Shown: positions 51,644 to 60,982, counted from the first letter of the stretch. The stretch is 64,000 nt of DNA from Wandonia haliotis (GCF_039523435.1 NZ_BAAAFH010000011.1:744001-808000); one strand, 5' to 3'. Notes: generated by a model not told the origin, from the letters alone. Made by a program: numbers and translations.

Positions 51644-52078
51644 ATGTTTTCAAAAGCCTGTGAATATGGAATAAAAGCTACGTTACATGTAGCACAACAA
51701 TCCAGCGAAGGATCTCGCGTTGGTCTGAAAGATATTGCGACAGCAATTGATTCTCCTGAAGCATTTACGGCTAAAATTATGCAACAACTCTCAAGAAACG
51801 GGATTGTTGATTCCATCAAAGGCCCTAACGGAGGTTTTGAAATTCCTAAAGAGAAGCTCAAAACGATTCAATTAATTCAAATTGTATCGGCTATTGACGG
51901 CGACCAGCTATTCTATGGATGTGGATTGGGACTGAAACAGTGCAATGAACAAAAACCCTGCCCTGTTCACCATAAATTTAAAGCAATTCGGGATAATTTA
52001 AAAACCATGTTAGAGACGACGTCTATAGAAGAATTAGCTCTTGGACTTTCCGATGGTCTTACTTTTTTGAAACGTTAA
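51644..52078 (+). CDS. Rrf2-family [Fe-S] transcriptional regulator (NsrR/IscR type)
   Basis: A 144-residue regulator with an N-terminal winged helix (MFSKACEYGIKATLHVAQQS; KDIATAIDSPEAFTAKIMQQL) and three Cys in CGLGLKQCNEQKPCP (spacing C-7-C-5-C), as in NsrR and IscR, which hold a NO- or redox-sensitive iron-sulfur cluster. The ATG at 51644 is chosen because it matches the family's typical start. It heads a same-strand run of six genes that include a truncated haemoglobin and a RIC protein, so nitric oxide is the likely signal. Confidence 0.9.
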   Translation: MFSKACEYGIKATLHVAQQSSEGSRVGLKDIATAIDSPEAFTAKIMQQLSRNGIVDSIKGPNGGFEIPKEKLKTIQLIQIVSAIDGDQLFYGCGLGLKQCNEQKPCPVHHKFKAIRDNLKTMLETTSIEELALGLSDGLTFLKR

Positions 52079-52082
52079 AAAA

Positions 52083-52114
52083 ATTTGATCAAATAAAGGA
52101 TAAAAAGATCTTTT
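52083..52114 (+). promoter_or_regulatory. Two adjacent 12-bp palindromes before the second operon gene
   Basis: ATTTGATCAAAT (52083-52094) and AAAAGATCTTTT (52103-52114) are both perfect palindromes in the 53-bp gap between the Rrf2 gene and the 99-residue gene. They could be regulator sites for an internal promoter (the first resembles an FNR/CRP-like half-site pair at zero spacing) or chance in AT-rich DNA. No consensus promoter is clear here. Confidence 0.4.
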
Positions 52115-52131
52115 AATCTAAATAATTAATT

Positions 52132-52431
52132 ATGAATACATCACAAAAAACTACAAACTCCTGGTACCAAAAACAGGTGATTGATTTTGAAGCTAATCGT
52201 TACGGGGCGATGACCTTAATGATGACTTTGCAGAGTTGCTGGGGTTCCGTTGCAGCAATGTTTGGGCTATTACTCCTTGAGAGTTATGTTGTTCTTGGTA
52301 TTGCTGCCGTTGTTACCTTATCATCGAATGCTGTATTTATTGCTCAATCTCCTGCAAAATGGTGTCTAAATACCTTTTTCGTGAGTATTGGTGTCAACGC
52401 CCTTCTCTTATTGCTAACTTTTATCATCTAG
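52132..52431 (+). CDS. Small three-helix membrane protein, 99 aa
   Basis: The protein is a 99-residue unrecognised membrane protein with three hydrophobic segments (about 27-48, 52-70, 80-98) after a polar N-terminus. The second and third are tightly spaced. It lacks any metal ligand cluster. It is the second gene of the operon headed by the Rrf2 regulator and is followed 2 bp later by the truncated haemoglobin, so it probably shares their regulation. Function unknown. Confidence 0.72.
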   Translation: MNTSQKTTNSWYQKQVIDFEANRYGAMTLMMTLQSCWGSVAAMFGLLLLESYVVLGIAAVVTLSSNAVFIAQSPAKWCLNTFFVSIGVNALLLLLTFII

Positions 52432-52433
52432 CT

Positions 52434-52814
52434 ATGAAAGATATAACCACCATCACAGATGTACAACAACTTGTACACACATTTTATGAAGAAGTACGAA
52501 AAGATGAACTTCTGGGTCCTGTTTTCAATAGCCGCTTAGCTGATCAATGGGAAGAACATCTGGAAAAGATGGTTCGTTTCTGGCAAACCATCCTGTTAGG
52601 AGAACACACGTATAGCGGTTACCCTTTTCATCCACACGCCACGTTGGCAATTGACGCTTCACACTTTGAAAAATGGGTAACTATTTTTCAAACTACCGTT
52701 GATCGTCTTTTTACCGGGACTGTTGCAGATGAAGCAAAAAACCGCGGTGTGCTCATGGCAAAAATCTTTCAACACAAACTTGAAGTATTAGACCAACAAA
52801 AACAACACGCATGA
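52434..52814 (+). CDS. Truncated haemoglobin, group III
   Basis: A 126-residue 2-on-2 globin of the group III (TrHb3/Ctb) type. The B and E helix region reads LVHTFYEEVRKDELLGPVFN, and the proximal His (F8) is in DASHFEKWVTIF. Bacterial group III globins bind NO/O2 and are induced by nitrosative stress. I chose the ATG at 52434 because it aligns with the family start and lies 2 bp past the previous stop. The next gene overlaps by 4 bp. Its placement after an Rrf2 regulator supports a role in NO tolerance. Confidence 0.93.
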   Translation: MKDITTITDVQQLVHTFYEEVRKDELLGPVFNSRLADQWEEHLEKMVRFWQTILLGEHTYSGYPFHPHATLAIDASHFEKWVTIFQTTVDRLFTGTVADEAKNRGVLMAKIFQHKLEVLDQQKQHA

Positions 52815-53236
52815 AGTATTCTCTCGTTATCGCTTCTGTTTTTCTTTGGATCGGTTTTGTTTGTGCAATCAGTTTCCTGGAAGCCTGGTTAAAATTCAGA
52901 GCTCCCGGAATTACAGTACCTTTAGGATTAGGAATAGGACGGCTCGTCTTTTTTGCATTGAACAAAATAGAATGGGTATTTGCACTGGTGATTTTCGTCA
53001 ATCTGCTCTACACCCAAAATTGGACGCTTCAGGGAAATCAACTTCTATTACTTCTACCGCTTGTTATTCTGATTATTCAGACAGTCTGGCTACTTCCCGC
53101 TTTGGACGCCCGGGCTGATTTACATATACAAGGAGCAGAAATTCCTCCCTCCTACCTCCATTTGTATTATGTTGTAGGTGAATTAATAAAAGTAACAGCA
53201 CTCATTCTTTTTGGAACAAAACTTCTGAAATCATGA
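52811..53236 (+). CDS. Four-helix membrane protein, 141 aa
   Basis: The protein is a 141-residue unrecognised inner-membrane protein with four hydrophobic segments (about 5-24, 40-66, 73-95, 113-137). Several charged residues (ALNKIEW; ALDARADLHIQGAEIPPSY) lie between them. It overlaps the truncated haemoglobin by 4 bp and the TDO homologue by 4 bp, so it is translationally coupled to both. A role in NO or haem handling can be guessed from context only. Confidence 0.72.
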   Translation: MKYSLVIASVFLWIGFVCAISFLEAWLKFRAPGITVPLGLGIGRLVFFALNKIEWVFALVIFVNLLYTQNWTLQGNQLLLLLPLVILIIQTVWLLPALDARADLHIQGAEIPPSYLHLYYVVGELIKVTALILFGTKLLKS

Positions 53237-54153
53237 ATACAGAACTAATCGAACAGATTTACAGTAAATATGAAGCTTTAGGTGAAAATCCTGAAAGTTA
53301 CCTCAAAGGGTTACTCACAGCCCAACCTATTACGTATTGGGACTATGTAGAAACAGATACGCTTTTGTCACTCCAAAAACCCCGGACAGCCTACAAAGAT
53401 GAAGCTATTTTCATTATGTACCATCAGGTGACGGAATTGACATTAAAGATGATGCTGCACGAAATCAAACAACTAACTACAGATCAGCTTTCGGACAAAG
53501 AGTGGATCAATAAAATGGAACGGTTGAACCGCTACACTTCATTACTCATCACCTCATTTGATATTATGAAGTCCGGTATGAATTACGACGATTACAATAC
53601 GTTCCGGTATACACTTACTCCTGCTTCAGGATTCCAGAGTGTTCAATTCAGAATGATTGAATTGTATTGTACACCATTGGTTAATCTGGTTAATGAACAG
53701 GGAAAAATGCGTTTGAGTGCGAATCCCACAATAGAAGAATATATGGATAATCTCTATTGGAAAGATGCCGGGTGCAATCGCAACACAGGTAAGAAATCAC
53801 TTACTCTGCAAGCTTTTGAAAACCGATATCAGGAACAACTCACTTCCCTTGCCTACAAAATGGAAGAACACACACTTTCCGATAAAATCAAAAAACGAGC
53901 ATCTCTACCTGCGGAACTAAAAGAGAAACTCCGCGAGTTTGATTATCTCTACAATATTCAGTGGCCACTTGTTCATCTACAGACAGCACAACATTATCTT
54001 GACAGTAAACACGAAAATAAAGCAGCCACCGGTGGAAGTGAGTGGAAAAAGTACCTCCACCCCAAGTATCAACAACGAAAATTCTTCCCCGACCTCTGGA
54101 CAAAAGACGAAAAAAACAGTTGGGGAATAGTTTCTAAAAATGAACAACCATGA
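53233..54153 (+). CDS. Tryptophan 2,3-dioxygenase homologue
   Basis: A 306-residue haem enzyme of the TDO family (kynurenine pathway; opens the indole ring with O2). The distal pocket block FIMYHQVTELTLK keeps the Phe and His of XcTDO F51/H55. YNTFRYTLTPASGFQSVQF keeps Tyr and Arg equivalents of Y113/R117. WPLVHLQTAQ supplies the proximal haem His, and ATGGSEW the TGGS loop. Length is close to canonical bacterial TDO (about 300). It is translationally coupled to the genes on either side (4-bp overlaps), inside an NO-response operon, with no kynurenine-pathway gene in sight. Confidence 0.9.
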   Translation: MNTELIEQIYSKYEALGENPESYLKGLLTAQPITYWDYVETDTLLSLQKPRTAYKDEAIFIMYHQVTELTLKMMLHEIKQLTTDQLSDKEWINKMERLNRYTSLLITSFDIMKSGMNYDDYNTFRYTLTPASGFQSVQFRMIELYCTPLVNLVNEQGKMRLSANPTIEEYMDNLYWKDAGCNRNTGKKSLTLQAFENRYQEQLTSLAYKMEEHTLSDKIKKRASLPAELKEKLREFDYLYNIQWPLVHLQTAQHYLDSKHENKAATGGSEWKKYLHPKYQQRKFFPDLWTKDEKNSWGIVSKNEQP

Positions 54154-54887
54154 AAAATATCACGAAAGAAAGTACAATTGGTCAGATCGTAGCAGACAAT
54201 AATCAAACGGCATCAGTTTTCAAAAAGTATGCAATTGATTTTTGCTGTAACGGAAACAGAAGTATACAGGAAGCCTGTCTGAAAACAGATATTTCTGTAG
54301 AAAAGTTACTTGATGAGCTTAATGTAGTTACTCCAACTACCGGATTGACTTCGGAGTATGCCTCCTGGCCTGTAGATTTACTCGTTGACTATATTCTGAA
54401 AAAACACCATCGGTATGTCGAGGAAAAAATCACTGAGATTTTGCCCCATCTGGAAAAAATTGTCCGGGTACATGGCAAACAACACCCTGAATTATATAAG
54501 GTTCAGCAGCTTTTTTCTGATGCTGCGGGAGAACTGACTAAACATCTGAAAAAAGAAGAATTGATCCTTTTTCCTTTTATTCAAAAGATGGTATTTGCTC
54601 TTGAAAACAACCAGCCCATTCCTTCCCCTCATTTTCAAACAGTTGAAAACCCAATTCAAATGATGCATCATGAACATAATAACGAGGGAGAACGATTCCG
54701 CCAGATATCCAATTTGACCAATACATATACTCCTCCGGAAGATGCCTGTACCACTTTTCGTTTAACCTACTCACTTTTACAGGAATTTGAAAACGATCTC
54801 CATCAACACATTCATCTGGAGAATAATATACTTTTCCCAAAAGCACAGCAAATGGAAACAGCATTAAGACAAAAGGATCTGCTCTAG
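54150..54887 (+). CDS. Iron-sulfur cluster repair di-iron protein (RIC/ScdA/YtfE)
   Basis: A 245-residue hemerythrin-like di-iron protein that repairs Fe-S clusters damaged by NO and oxidants. The N-terminal ScdA_N domain has the CC pair in IDFCCNG. The hemerythrin domain has HHRYVEEKI, HGKQHPEL, HLKKEELILFPF, HHEHNNEGE and HIHLENNILFP, giving the usual set of His/Glu ligands. It is the last gene of the operon, coupled to the TDO gene (4-bp overlap). This location is consistent with nitrosative-stress control. Confidence 0.94.
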   Translation: MKNITKESTIGQIVADNNQTASVFKKYAIDFCCNGNRSIQEACLKTDISVEKLLDELNVVTPTTGLTSEYASWPVDLLVDYILKKHHRYVEEKITEILPHLEKIVRVHGKQHPELYKVQQLFSDAAGELTKHLKKEELILFPFIQKMVFALENNQPIPSPHFQTVENPIQMMHHEHNNEGERFRQISNLTNTYTPPEDACTTFRLTYSLLQEFENDLHQHIHLENNILFPKAQQMETALRQKDLL

Positions 54888-54973
54888 TTTTCCCTGCATA
54901 GCTGCCGGCAAACTCAATTGCTTTAATTTGTATCTTTCGGACAAATTCAGGAACACAATAAACCGTTTAGGAT

Positions 54974-57094
54974 ATGAAAAAAATAATTTATGTTTCAATG
55001 GCAGCTATAGCACTCGGCTCCTGTAATCAAAATAGCGAGGAGAAAAAAGGATATTCCTTTGTCTATCCGGACACAAAGAAAGTAGATACAATAGATACGT
55101 ATTTCGGCACACAGATCACCGACCCTTATCGTTGGTTAGAAGATGACCGTTCGAAGGAAACTGAAGAATGGGTAAAAGCGCAAAACGAGGTTAGTTTTGG
55201 CTACCTGAAGTCCATTCCCTTCCGTCAACAGATTATTGACCGTATGTCTGAAATGTGGAATTACGAACGTATTTCCGCACCTTTCAAAGAAGGAAAGTAC
55301 ACCTATTATTATAAAAATAACGGGCTACAGAATCAATCAGTGATCTACCGTAAAGATCAGGATGGAAACGAAGAAGTTTTTCTGGACCCGAACACGTTCT
55401 CGAAGGACGGTACAACTTCATTGGGAGGATTAAACTTCTCCAAAGACGGGAGTCTTGCCGCTTACGCCATTTCCGAGGGAGGAAGTGACTGGCGCAAGGT
55501 AATTATTATCGATACAGAAACAAAGCAACAAACGGAAGACACCTTACGTGACATCAAGTTTTCGGGAATTTCCTGGTTAGGAAATGAAGGGTTTTTCTAT
55601 TCCAGTTATGACAAACCGGAAGGCAGTGAACTTTCTGCCAAAACAGACCAACATAAATTGTATTACCATCAACTCGGAACAGCGCAGCAATCAGATCAGC
55701 TTATTTTCGGAGGAAAAGAGAAACGTCGTTACGTTGGTGGTTATGTTTCAGAAGATTTGAATTTCCTGTTTATTTCAGCAGCTAACTCTACTTCCGGTAA
55801 CGAACTATATATCAAAGATCTGACAAAGGAAAACAGTCCTATCGTTCCGATTGTTTCCAATTTTGAAAATGATCATTATGTTTTGGAAAATGAAGGAAAC
55901 AAACTTTATATTGTCACCAACCTGAATGCCCCTAACAAACGCATTGTAACGGTTGATGCAACAAATCCAACTCTTGAAAACTGGATTGATTTTATCCCGG
56001 AAACCGAACATGTACTTTCCCCCTCTACAGGAAGTGGCTATTTCTTTGCAAAATACATGAAAGATGCCATTTCACTGGTAAAACAGTATGATTATTCCGG
56101 AAAACTGGTGCGGGAAGTAGCGCTCCCCGGAATAGGAACAGCAGGTGGTTTCGGAGGAAAGAAAGAAGAACAGACATTGTACTTCTCATTTACTAATTAT
56201 ATTACTCCCGGGACTATTTACAGTTACAATCCGAAAACAGGGAAATCTGAAATCTACCAACAACCTAAAGTGGCATTTGACGGTAGCCAATATGAGTCAA
56301 AACAAGTTTTTTATACCTCAAAAGACGGAACCAAAGTTCCAATGATTATTACGCACAAAAAAGGATTAAAATTGGATGGCACTAATCCTACCATGTTGTA
56401 CGGATACGGAGGATTTAATATCAGTCTGACTCCTTCCTTCAGTATTTCAAATGCACTGTGGATGGAGTTAGGTGGTGTATATGCCGTTCCAAGCCTTCGT
56501 GGAGGAGGAGAATACGGAAAAGATTGGCACAATGCCGGAACGCAGATGCAAAAACAAAATGTTTTTGATGACTTTATTGCTGCTGCCGAATACCTGATTA
56601 CAGAGAAATATACATCTTCAGATTATCTTGCTATTTCCGGTCGCTCAAACGGTGGGTTACTGGTTGGAGCAACTATGACACAACGTCCTGATTTATTTAA
56701 AGTAGCTCTTCCGGGAGTTGGAGTACTTGATATGCTTCGCTACCACACGTTCACTGCTGGAGCCGGATGGGCTTATGATTACGGAACGTCAGAAGACTCT
56801 AAAGAGATGTTTGAGTATCTGAAAGGATACTCTCCGGTTCACAATGTAAAAGAGGGAGTTACTTATCCGGCAACAATGGTTACAACAGGTGATCATGATG
56901 ACCGTGTGGTTCCTGCTCATTCCTTCAAGTTTGCAGCTGAACTTCAGGCGAAACACAAAGGAGAGAATCCGGTGATTATTCGCATTGATGTAAACGCAGG
57001 ACATGGAGCCGGAAAACCTGTTTCCATGACAATTGAAGAATATTCGGATATGCTTGCTTTCGCCCTGTACAATATGGGAATAGAAAAGTTATAA
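54974..57094 (+). CDS. Prolyl oligopeptidase-family serine peptidase (S9A)
   Basis: A 706-residue peptidase that cleaves peptides after proline. It has a lipobox (ALGSC, Cys17), placing it in the envelope. The propeller domain (about 60-430) and the alpha/beta-hydrolase domain (from about 460) are present. The catalytic Ser is in [12 protein letters not shown] at residue 558, the Asp in GDHDDRVVP (about residues 640-645) and the His in NAGHGAGKP (about residue 677). A lipobox is not universal in S9A proteins but common in Bacteroidota. It is monocistronic with a clear terminator. Confidence 0.95.
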   Translation: MKKIIYVSMAAIALGSCNQNSEEKKGYSFVYPDTKKVDTIDTYFGTQITDPYRWLEDDRSKETEEWVKAQNEVSFGYLKSIPFRQQIIDRMSEMWNYERISAPFKEGKYTYYYKNNGLQNQSVIYRKDQDGNEEVFLDPNTFSKDGTTSLGGLNFSKDGSLAAYAISEGGSDWRKVIIIDTETKQQTEDTLRDIKFSGISWLGNEGFFYSSYDKPEGSELSAKTDQHKLYYHQLGTAQQSDQLIFGGKEKRRYVGGYVSEDLNFLFISAANSTSGNELYIKDLTKENSPIVPIVSNFENDHYVLENEGNKLYIVTNLNAPNKRIVTVDATNPTLENWIDFIPETEHVLSPSTGSGYFFAKYMKDAISLVKQYDYSGKLVREVALPGIGTAGGFGGKKEEQTLYFSFTNYITPGTIYSYNPKTGKSEIYQQPKVAFDGSQYESKQVFYTSKDGTKVPMIITHKKGLKLDGTNPTMLYGYGGFNISLTPSFSISNALWMELGGVYAVPSLRGGGEYGKDWHNAGTQMQKQNVFDDFIAAAEYLITEKYTSSDYLAISGRSNGGLLVGATMTQRPDLFKVALPGVGVLDMLRYHTFTAGAGWAYDYGTSEDSKEMFEYLKGYSPVHNVKEGVTYPATMVTTGDHDDRVVPAHSFKFAAELQAKHKGENPVIIRIDVNAGHGAGKPVSMTIEEYSDMLAFALYNMGIEKL

Positions 57095-57120
57095 AACATT
57101 CCTGTATATTACTTATTATC

Positions 57121-57152
57121 AACACCGGGGAAGCATTTTCTCCGGTGTTTTT
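57121..57152 (+). terminator. Terminator of the prolyl oligopeptidase gene
   Basis: Arms AACACCGG (57121-57128) and CCGGTGTT (57142-57149), extended inside by GAA/TTC, are followed by TTTTTG. It is 27 bp past the stop codon. Confidence 0.85.
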
Positions 57153-57181
57153 GTGTCCGTACCAATTGATTCTTCTTCGTT

Positions 57182-57213
57182 TTTGTCCGCTTCATAAAAT
57201 TGACGTAAATTTG
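57182..57213 (+). promoter_or_regulatory. Promoter of mtaB
   Basis: TTTG (57182-57185), a 20-bp spacer and TAAATTTG (57206-57213) match the Bacteroidota consensus. The start codon at 57222 lies 8 bp past the -7 box, so transcription would begin almost at the ATG and the mRNA is nearly leaderless. Confidence 0.85.
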
Positions 57214-57221
57214 CAGCGATT

Positions 57222-58541
57222 ATGAACCAGTACAAGAAAGTTGCATTTTATACGCTAGGTTGTAAACTGAATTTTTCAGAAACATCCACCATCTCGCGCC
57301 TTTTTGAAGACGTAGGCTTCGCTAAAGTTGATATGAGCGAAGGTCCTGATATTTTTGTTCTGAACACCTGTTCGGTAACTGAAAATGCAGATAAAAAATG
57401 TAAACAACTGGTCAAAAAGGTGATGAAAACAAATCCCGATACCTTTGTTATTGTTGTCGGGTGTTACGCACAGTTAAAACCGGAAGAAATCGCTAACATC
57501 CCCGGGGTGGATATTGTTCTCGGAGCGAATGAGAAGTTCAATGTCCTTGAACATTTGGAAAACCTTGAAAAACAGGAGCAGGCTAAGGTTGCCTACGAAA
57601 ACATTAAGAACACAAAAGAATTTGTTCCCTCGTTCTCGTATGGTGACCGCACCCGTAGCTTTTTAAAGATTCAGGATGGGTGTGATTATTTCTGTACATT
57701 CTGTACAATTCCGCTCGCACGGGGTAAAAGTCGTAATGCATCTATTCAGGAGACTATAGATGAAGCAAAAAAAATTGCAGAAACAGAAATAAAGGAAGTT
57801 GTATTAACTGGTGTAAACATTGGTGATTTTGGTCAGGGCGGAGAGGAAAATTTCTTCGGATTGGTTCAGGAGTTGGACAAAGTAGAAGGTATTGATCGTT
57901 TCCGTATTTCATCCATAGAACCCAACTTACTAAGTAATGAAATCATTGAGTTTTGTTTGAATCGCTCGCAACGTTTTGTACCACATTTTCACATTCCGTT
58001 ACAATCCGGTTCGAATAAACTCCTGAAAGCGATGCGTCGCAAATACGAGCGTGAACTATATGCTGAACGTGTAGCTAAAATAAAGGAGTTGAATCCTCAA
58101 ACCTGCATTGGTGTAGATGTAATTGTTGGTTTCCCCGGTGAAACAGATGACGAGTTCATGGAAACCTATAATTTCCTTACTGAATTAGACATTTCATATT
58201 TGCATGTATTCACCTATTCTGAACGCGCCAAAACGACGGCTATTAAAATGGACGATGTTGTTCCTATGGATAAAAGAAAGGAACGTAGCCGTATGTTACA
58301 TATCCTTTCCGAAAAGAAAAAACGAGCATTTTATGAATCGGTGGTAGGCAATACCGGACGTGTTTTAGTTGAAGCTGAAGAAGAAAACGGATATATGAAT
58401 GGCTTTACAGAGAATTATGTAAAAGTCAAACTCCCCTATAATCCGGATCTTGCCAATACATTCGTTGATGTAACTCTTTCGGAAATTGACCGCGATGGAA
58501 TCATGAAGGTTATTATGAAAGAAAGTGTTCTTAGTCAGTAA
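57222..58541 (+). CDS. mtaB: tRNA t6A37 methylthiotransferase MtaB
   Basis: A 439-residue radical-SAM enzyme that adds a methylthio group to t6A37 of tRNAs decoding ANN codons. The UPF0004 N-domain begins TLGCKLNFSE (first cluster Cys) and continues NTCSVTENADKKC, then VVGCYAQ. The radical-SAM cluster is CDYFCTFCTIPLARG (CxxxCxxC). A TRAM-like C-terminal tail is present (about 370-435). The size matches the family. Its promoter is almost leaderless. It is monocistronic. Confidence 0.96.
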   Translation: MNQYKKVAFYTLGCKLNFSETSTISRLFEDVGFAKVDMSEGPDIFVLNTCSVTENADKKCKQLVKKVMKTNPDTFVIVVGCYAQLKPEEIANIPGVDIVLGANEKFNVLEHLENLEKQEQAKVAYENIKNTKEFVPSFSYGDRTRSFLKIQDGCDYFCTFCTIPLARGKSRNASIQETIDEAKKIAETEIKEVVLTGVNIGDFGQGGEENFFGLVQELDKVEGIDRFRISSIEPNLLSNEIIEFCLNRSQRFVPHFHIPLQSGSNKLLKAMRRKYERELYAERVAKIKELNPQTCIGVDVIVGFPGETDDEFMETYNFLTELDISYLHVFTYSERAKTTAIKMDDVVPMDKRKERSRMLHILSEKKKRAFYESVVGNTGRVLVEAEEENGYMNGFTENYVKVKLPYNPDLANTFVDVTLSEIDRDGIMKVIMKESVLSQ

Positions 58542-58645
58542 GTCGGTTACCTCTTTCCTAAAGAACACAAAATATTAATAAACAAATACTTGTGTTTTTG
58601 GCATGAGTTTTGTTTTAATCTTTTCAAATACAAAAACGTTAGGTC

Positions 58646-59398
58646 ATGAAAAGATTATTACTCACAGGAATTATCATCGCGATAGGGATGAATTTCGCAG
58701 CAGCTTTCCCAAATTATCCGGGTAACCAAACAGCTAATCTGACCTTAACAACTTCAGAAGCAGGTCGTTTTATGTTTGAATTGAACGGATTCAGTCAACA
58801 ATCAAATGGCAACACATTGTATTTGAATAATATCCAGCAGGGAAATCATTCACTTCGAATTTTCAGATGGAGACGTAGTTTTGGTCCGCATCAGGGATAC
58901 TGGGATGTAGTATACCAGGGACAACTCCAGATCCCCGCTAATAGTCATGTTATTGCCAGCTGGAATCAATGGAACGGACTTCATGCAAGCATTACGCCAC
59001 TGCACCAACAACCGGTTCCTCCCGTACAGATTTGCCCTCCGCATCCAAATACACCGCCTATGAACGGACATCATCCCGGAAACGGACATGGAAACGGATG
59101 GAACAATCACTATGGAATGGGTATGCAACCTCAGGTTTTTCAGGGGTTTTTACACCAACTCAGAAAAGCATCTTTTGACAGTAACAGAGTAAATCTTGCG
59201 AAAAACGCTATTCGTTCCAGTGGAATTAGTGTACAACAACTCCAACAAGTGTTAAGAACATTTGACTTTGACAGTAATCGTCTTGAAGTAGCTCAATATG
59301 CATACGCATATACAGCCGACCAACAAAATTACTTTTTACTTCATAACTCGTTTGATTTTGAAAGTAATGCCAATCACCTGATGAATAGTCTGAATTAG
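58646..59398 (+). CDS. DUF4476 domain secreted protein
   Basis: A 250-residue secreted protein. The signal peptide (1-20, ending FAAAF) is followed by a first domain of about 100 residues rich in beta-strands and aromatic residues (SLRIFRWRRSFGPHQGYW). A Pro/His-rich linker with repeated NGHHPGNGHGNGW comes next, then a C-terminal DUF4476 domain. That domain has three repeats around FDSNRVNLAKNAI, FDFDSNRLEVAQYAY and FDFESNANHLMNSL. Bacteroidota DUF4476 proteins are envelope-associated with no known role. It ends at a strong bidirectional terminator. Confidence 0.85.
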   Translation: MKRLLLTGIIIAIGMNFAAAFPNYPGNQTANLTLTTSEAGRFMFELNGFSQQSNGNTLYLNNIQQGNHSLRIFRWRRSFGPHQGYWDVVYQGQLQIPANSHVIASWNQWNGLHASITPLHQQPVPPVQICPPHPNTPPMNGHHPGNGHGNGWNNHYGMGMQPQVFQGFLHQLRKASFDSNRVNLAKNAIRSSGISVQQLQQVLRTFDFDSNRLEVAQYAYAYTADQQNYFLLHNSFDFESNANHLMNSLN

Positions 59399-59408
59399 AC
59401 GAAAACAA

Positions 59409-59443
59409 AAATGCCCGGTCCAACCAACCGGGCATTTATTTTT
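59409..59443. terminator. Bidirectional terminator between convergent genes
   Basis: Arms AAATGCCCGG (59409-59418) and CCGGGCATTT (59428-59437) have a 9-nt loop. They sit between the DUF4476 gene (+) and the glycosyltransferase gene (-), whose stop starts at 59456. Confidence 0.9.
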
Positions 59444-59455
59444 ATAGTGTTTCTT

Positions 59456-60982
59456 TTAAATTTCTTCTGCCAGTTCCAGTTTTCCGGAACGTTTATTCAG
59501 CCAGGTCATTTGCCCAATTGAATACAGGAAAACCAAACCAAATCCAATAAACAACATCGCATGGAAAGGAATCAAACCATAATCACCCATGACGATTCCA
59601 AATACCACAGCTCCCAAAAACACAAGTGATAAAAGGCCTTCTAATACAGTTACGAGGTTGATCTTTTTCTCAACATATTTATTGGCTTTCCAATCTTGTT
59701 TTCCACTTGAAATATTAAACTTCGGTGTTCGTACGAATGATGATTTAATGCCAAAATATCCTTCCATAACAGCAATCGTATTATGCAACGATAAGCCCAT
59801 CGAAACGGTAAGAAACTGAATAAATCTGCCTATAAACCGAATAAAAGACAAAACAGAATTATTCGTTTTATCTCTGTAAGATAACCAGTAATACACCATT
59901 AGAAATACAGTCGACAGAATAAAGAAAGACCCTACCATCATCACTGTATCGTATTTATCCGTAGAAGCTTTAATCAACAACACCGGAATACTTAAAATAG
60001 CTGTGAAAAAGATAAAGACAAAAACAGAACTGTTGAACAAATGTGCCAGTCCGTGAATACGATCAGAGAATTTAAGTCCTCTTGTTGTAAGCAATGTTTT
60101 TGACATCTTACGGAAGCACTCTGCTCCACCTTTCGTCCAACGAAACTGTTGGTTTTTCAGGGCAGACATTGCAACCGGTAACTCAGCAGGAGCAGTAACA
60201 TTCTCAAGGTATCTGAACTTCCAGCCTTTCATCTGAGCACGATAAGAAAGATCCAGATCTTCCGTAAGTGTATCGTGTTCCCAACCTCCGGCATCGGAAA
60301 TTGTTTTCTTACGCCACACACCACCTGTACCGTTAAAGTTGATATAGTGTCCGGCAGCATTTCTTCCCGATTGTTCAATACTAAAGTGAGCATTCAGACC
60401 AAAAGCCTGTAACTCTGTCAAAAGAGAATAGTTTTTATTGATATGGGACCAACGCGTTTGCACTACCCCTACTTTAGGATCATCAAAATACGGGATTGTC
60501 TCCATCAGGAAATTCGGATTAGGAAGAAAATCTGCATCAAAAATGGCGATAAATTCTCCCTTGACCTTATCCATCGCTTCTGCCAAAGCTCCTGCTTTAT
60601 ATCCAGTACGGTTTGTACGATGAATATGATGAATATCGATTCCTGTTGCTCTTATCTCAGCTACCTTCTTCGCAATAACGTCTACTGTCTCATCCGTAGA
60701 GTCATCCAATACCTGAATTTCAAAACGATCTCTAGGATAATCAAAACGTGCCACTGTTTCAATCAGTCGTTCAACAACATATAACTCATTGAAAACCGGT
60801 AACTGAACAGTGACAAAAGGAGCCTTCTCCAGATCAAAATCCGGACGTTTCATTTTATCACGTTTTCGTTTACTTCTCCAATAGGAAATAGCTAGTGAAA
60901 GCTGTAAAACACTATAACAGAAAATTAATAGCAACGCTAATCCGTACAATGACAGCACCACATAATTCACCAAGTCAACCAT
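59456..60982 (-). CDS. Family 2 processive glycosyltransferase (BcsA-like)
   Basis: A 508-residue membrane GT2. Two N-terminal helices precede the GT-A domain with VTVQLPVFNELYVVERLI. The D,D,D,QxxRW signature is visible: FDADFLPNP, TLTEDLDLSYR and QQFRWTKGG. At least five C-terminal helices follow (about residue 300 on). Such enzymes polymerise or transfer sugars for surface polysaccharides or glycolipids. Without BcsB, BcsC or a PilZ domain near it, cellulose is unlikely and the acceptor is unknown. A TACCTTTG (complement of 61065-61072) is the likely -7 element, 82 bp before the start. Confidence 0.87.
   Translation of the reverse strand: MVDLVNYVVLSLYGLALLLIFCYSVLQLSLAISYWRSKRKRDKMKRPDFDLEKAPFVTVQLPVFNELYVVERLIETVARFDYPRDRFEIQVLDDSTDETVDVIAKKVAEIRATGIDIHHIHRTNRTGYKAGALAEAMDKVKGEFIAIFDADFLPNPNFLMETIPYFDDPKVGVVQTRWSHINKNYSLLTELQAFGLNAHFSIEQSGRNAAGHYINFNGTGGVWRKKTISDAGGWEHDTLTEDLDLSYRAQMKGWKFRYLENVTAPAELPVAMSALKNQQFRWTKGGAECFRKMSKTLLTTRGLKFSDRIHGLAHLFNSSVFVFIFFTAILSIPVLLIKASTDKYDTVMMVGSFFILSTVFLMVYYWLSYRDKTNNSVLSFIRFIGRFIQFLTVSMGLSLHNTIAVMEGYFGIKSSFVRTPKFNISSGKQDWKANKYVEKKINLVTVLEGLLSLVFLGAVVFGIVMGDYGLIPFHAMLFIGFGLVFLYSIGQMTWLNKRSGKLELAEEI

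Noticed and set aside
59456..60982. Cellulose synthase
   Set aside because: The GT2 signature fits, but PilZ, BcsB and BcsC are absent, so only a general processive glycosyltransferase is supported.
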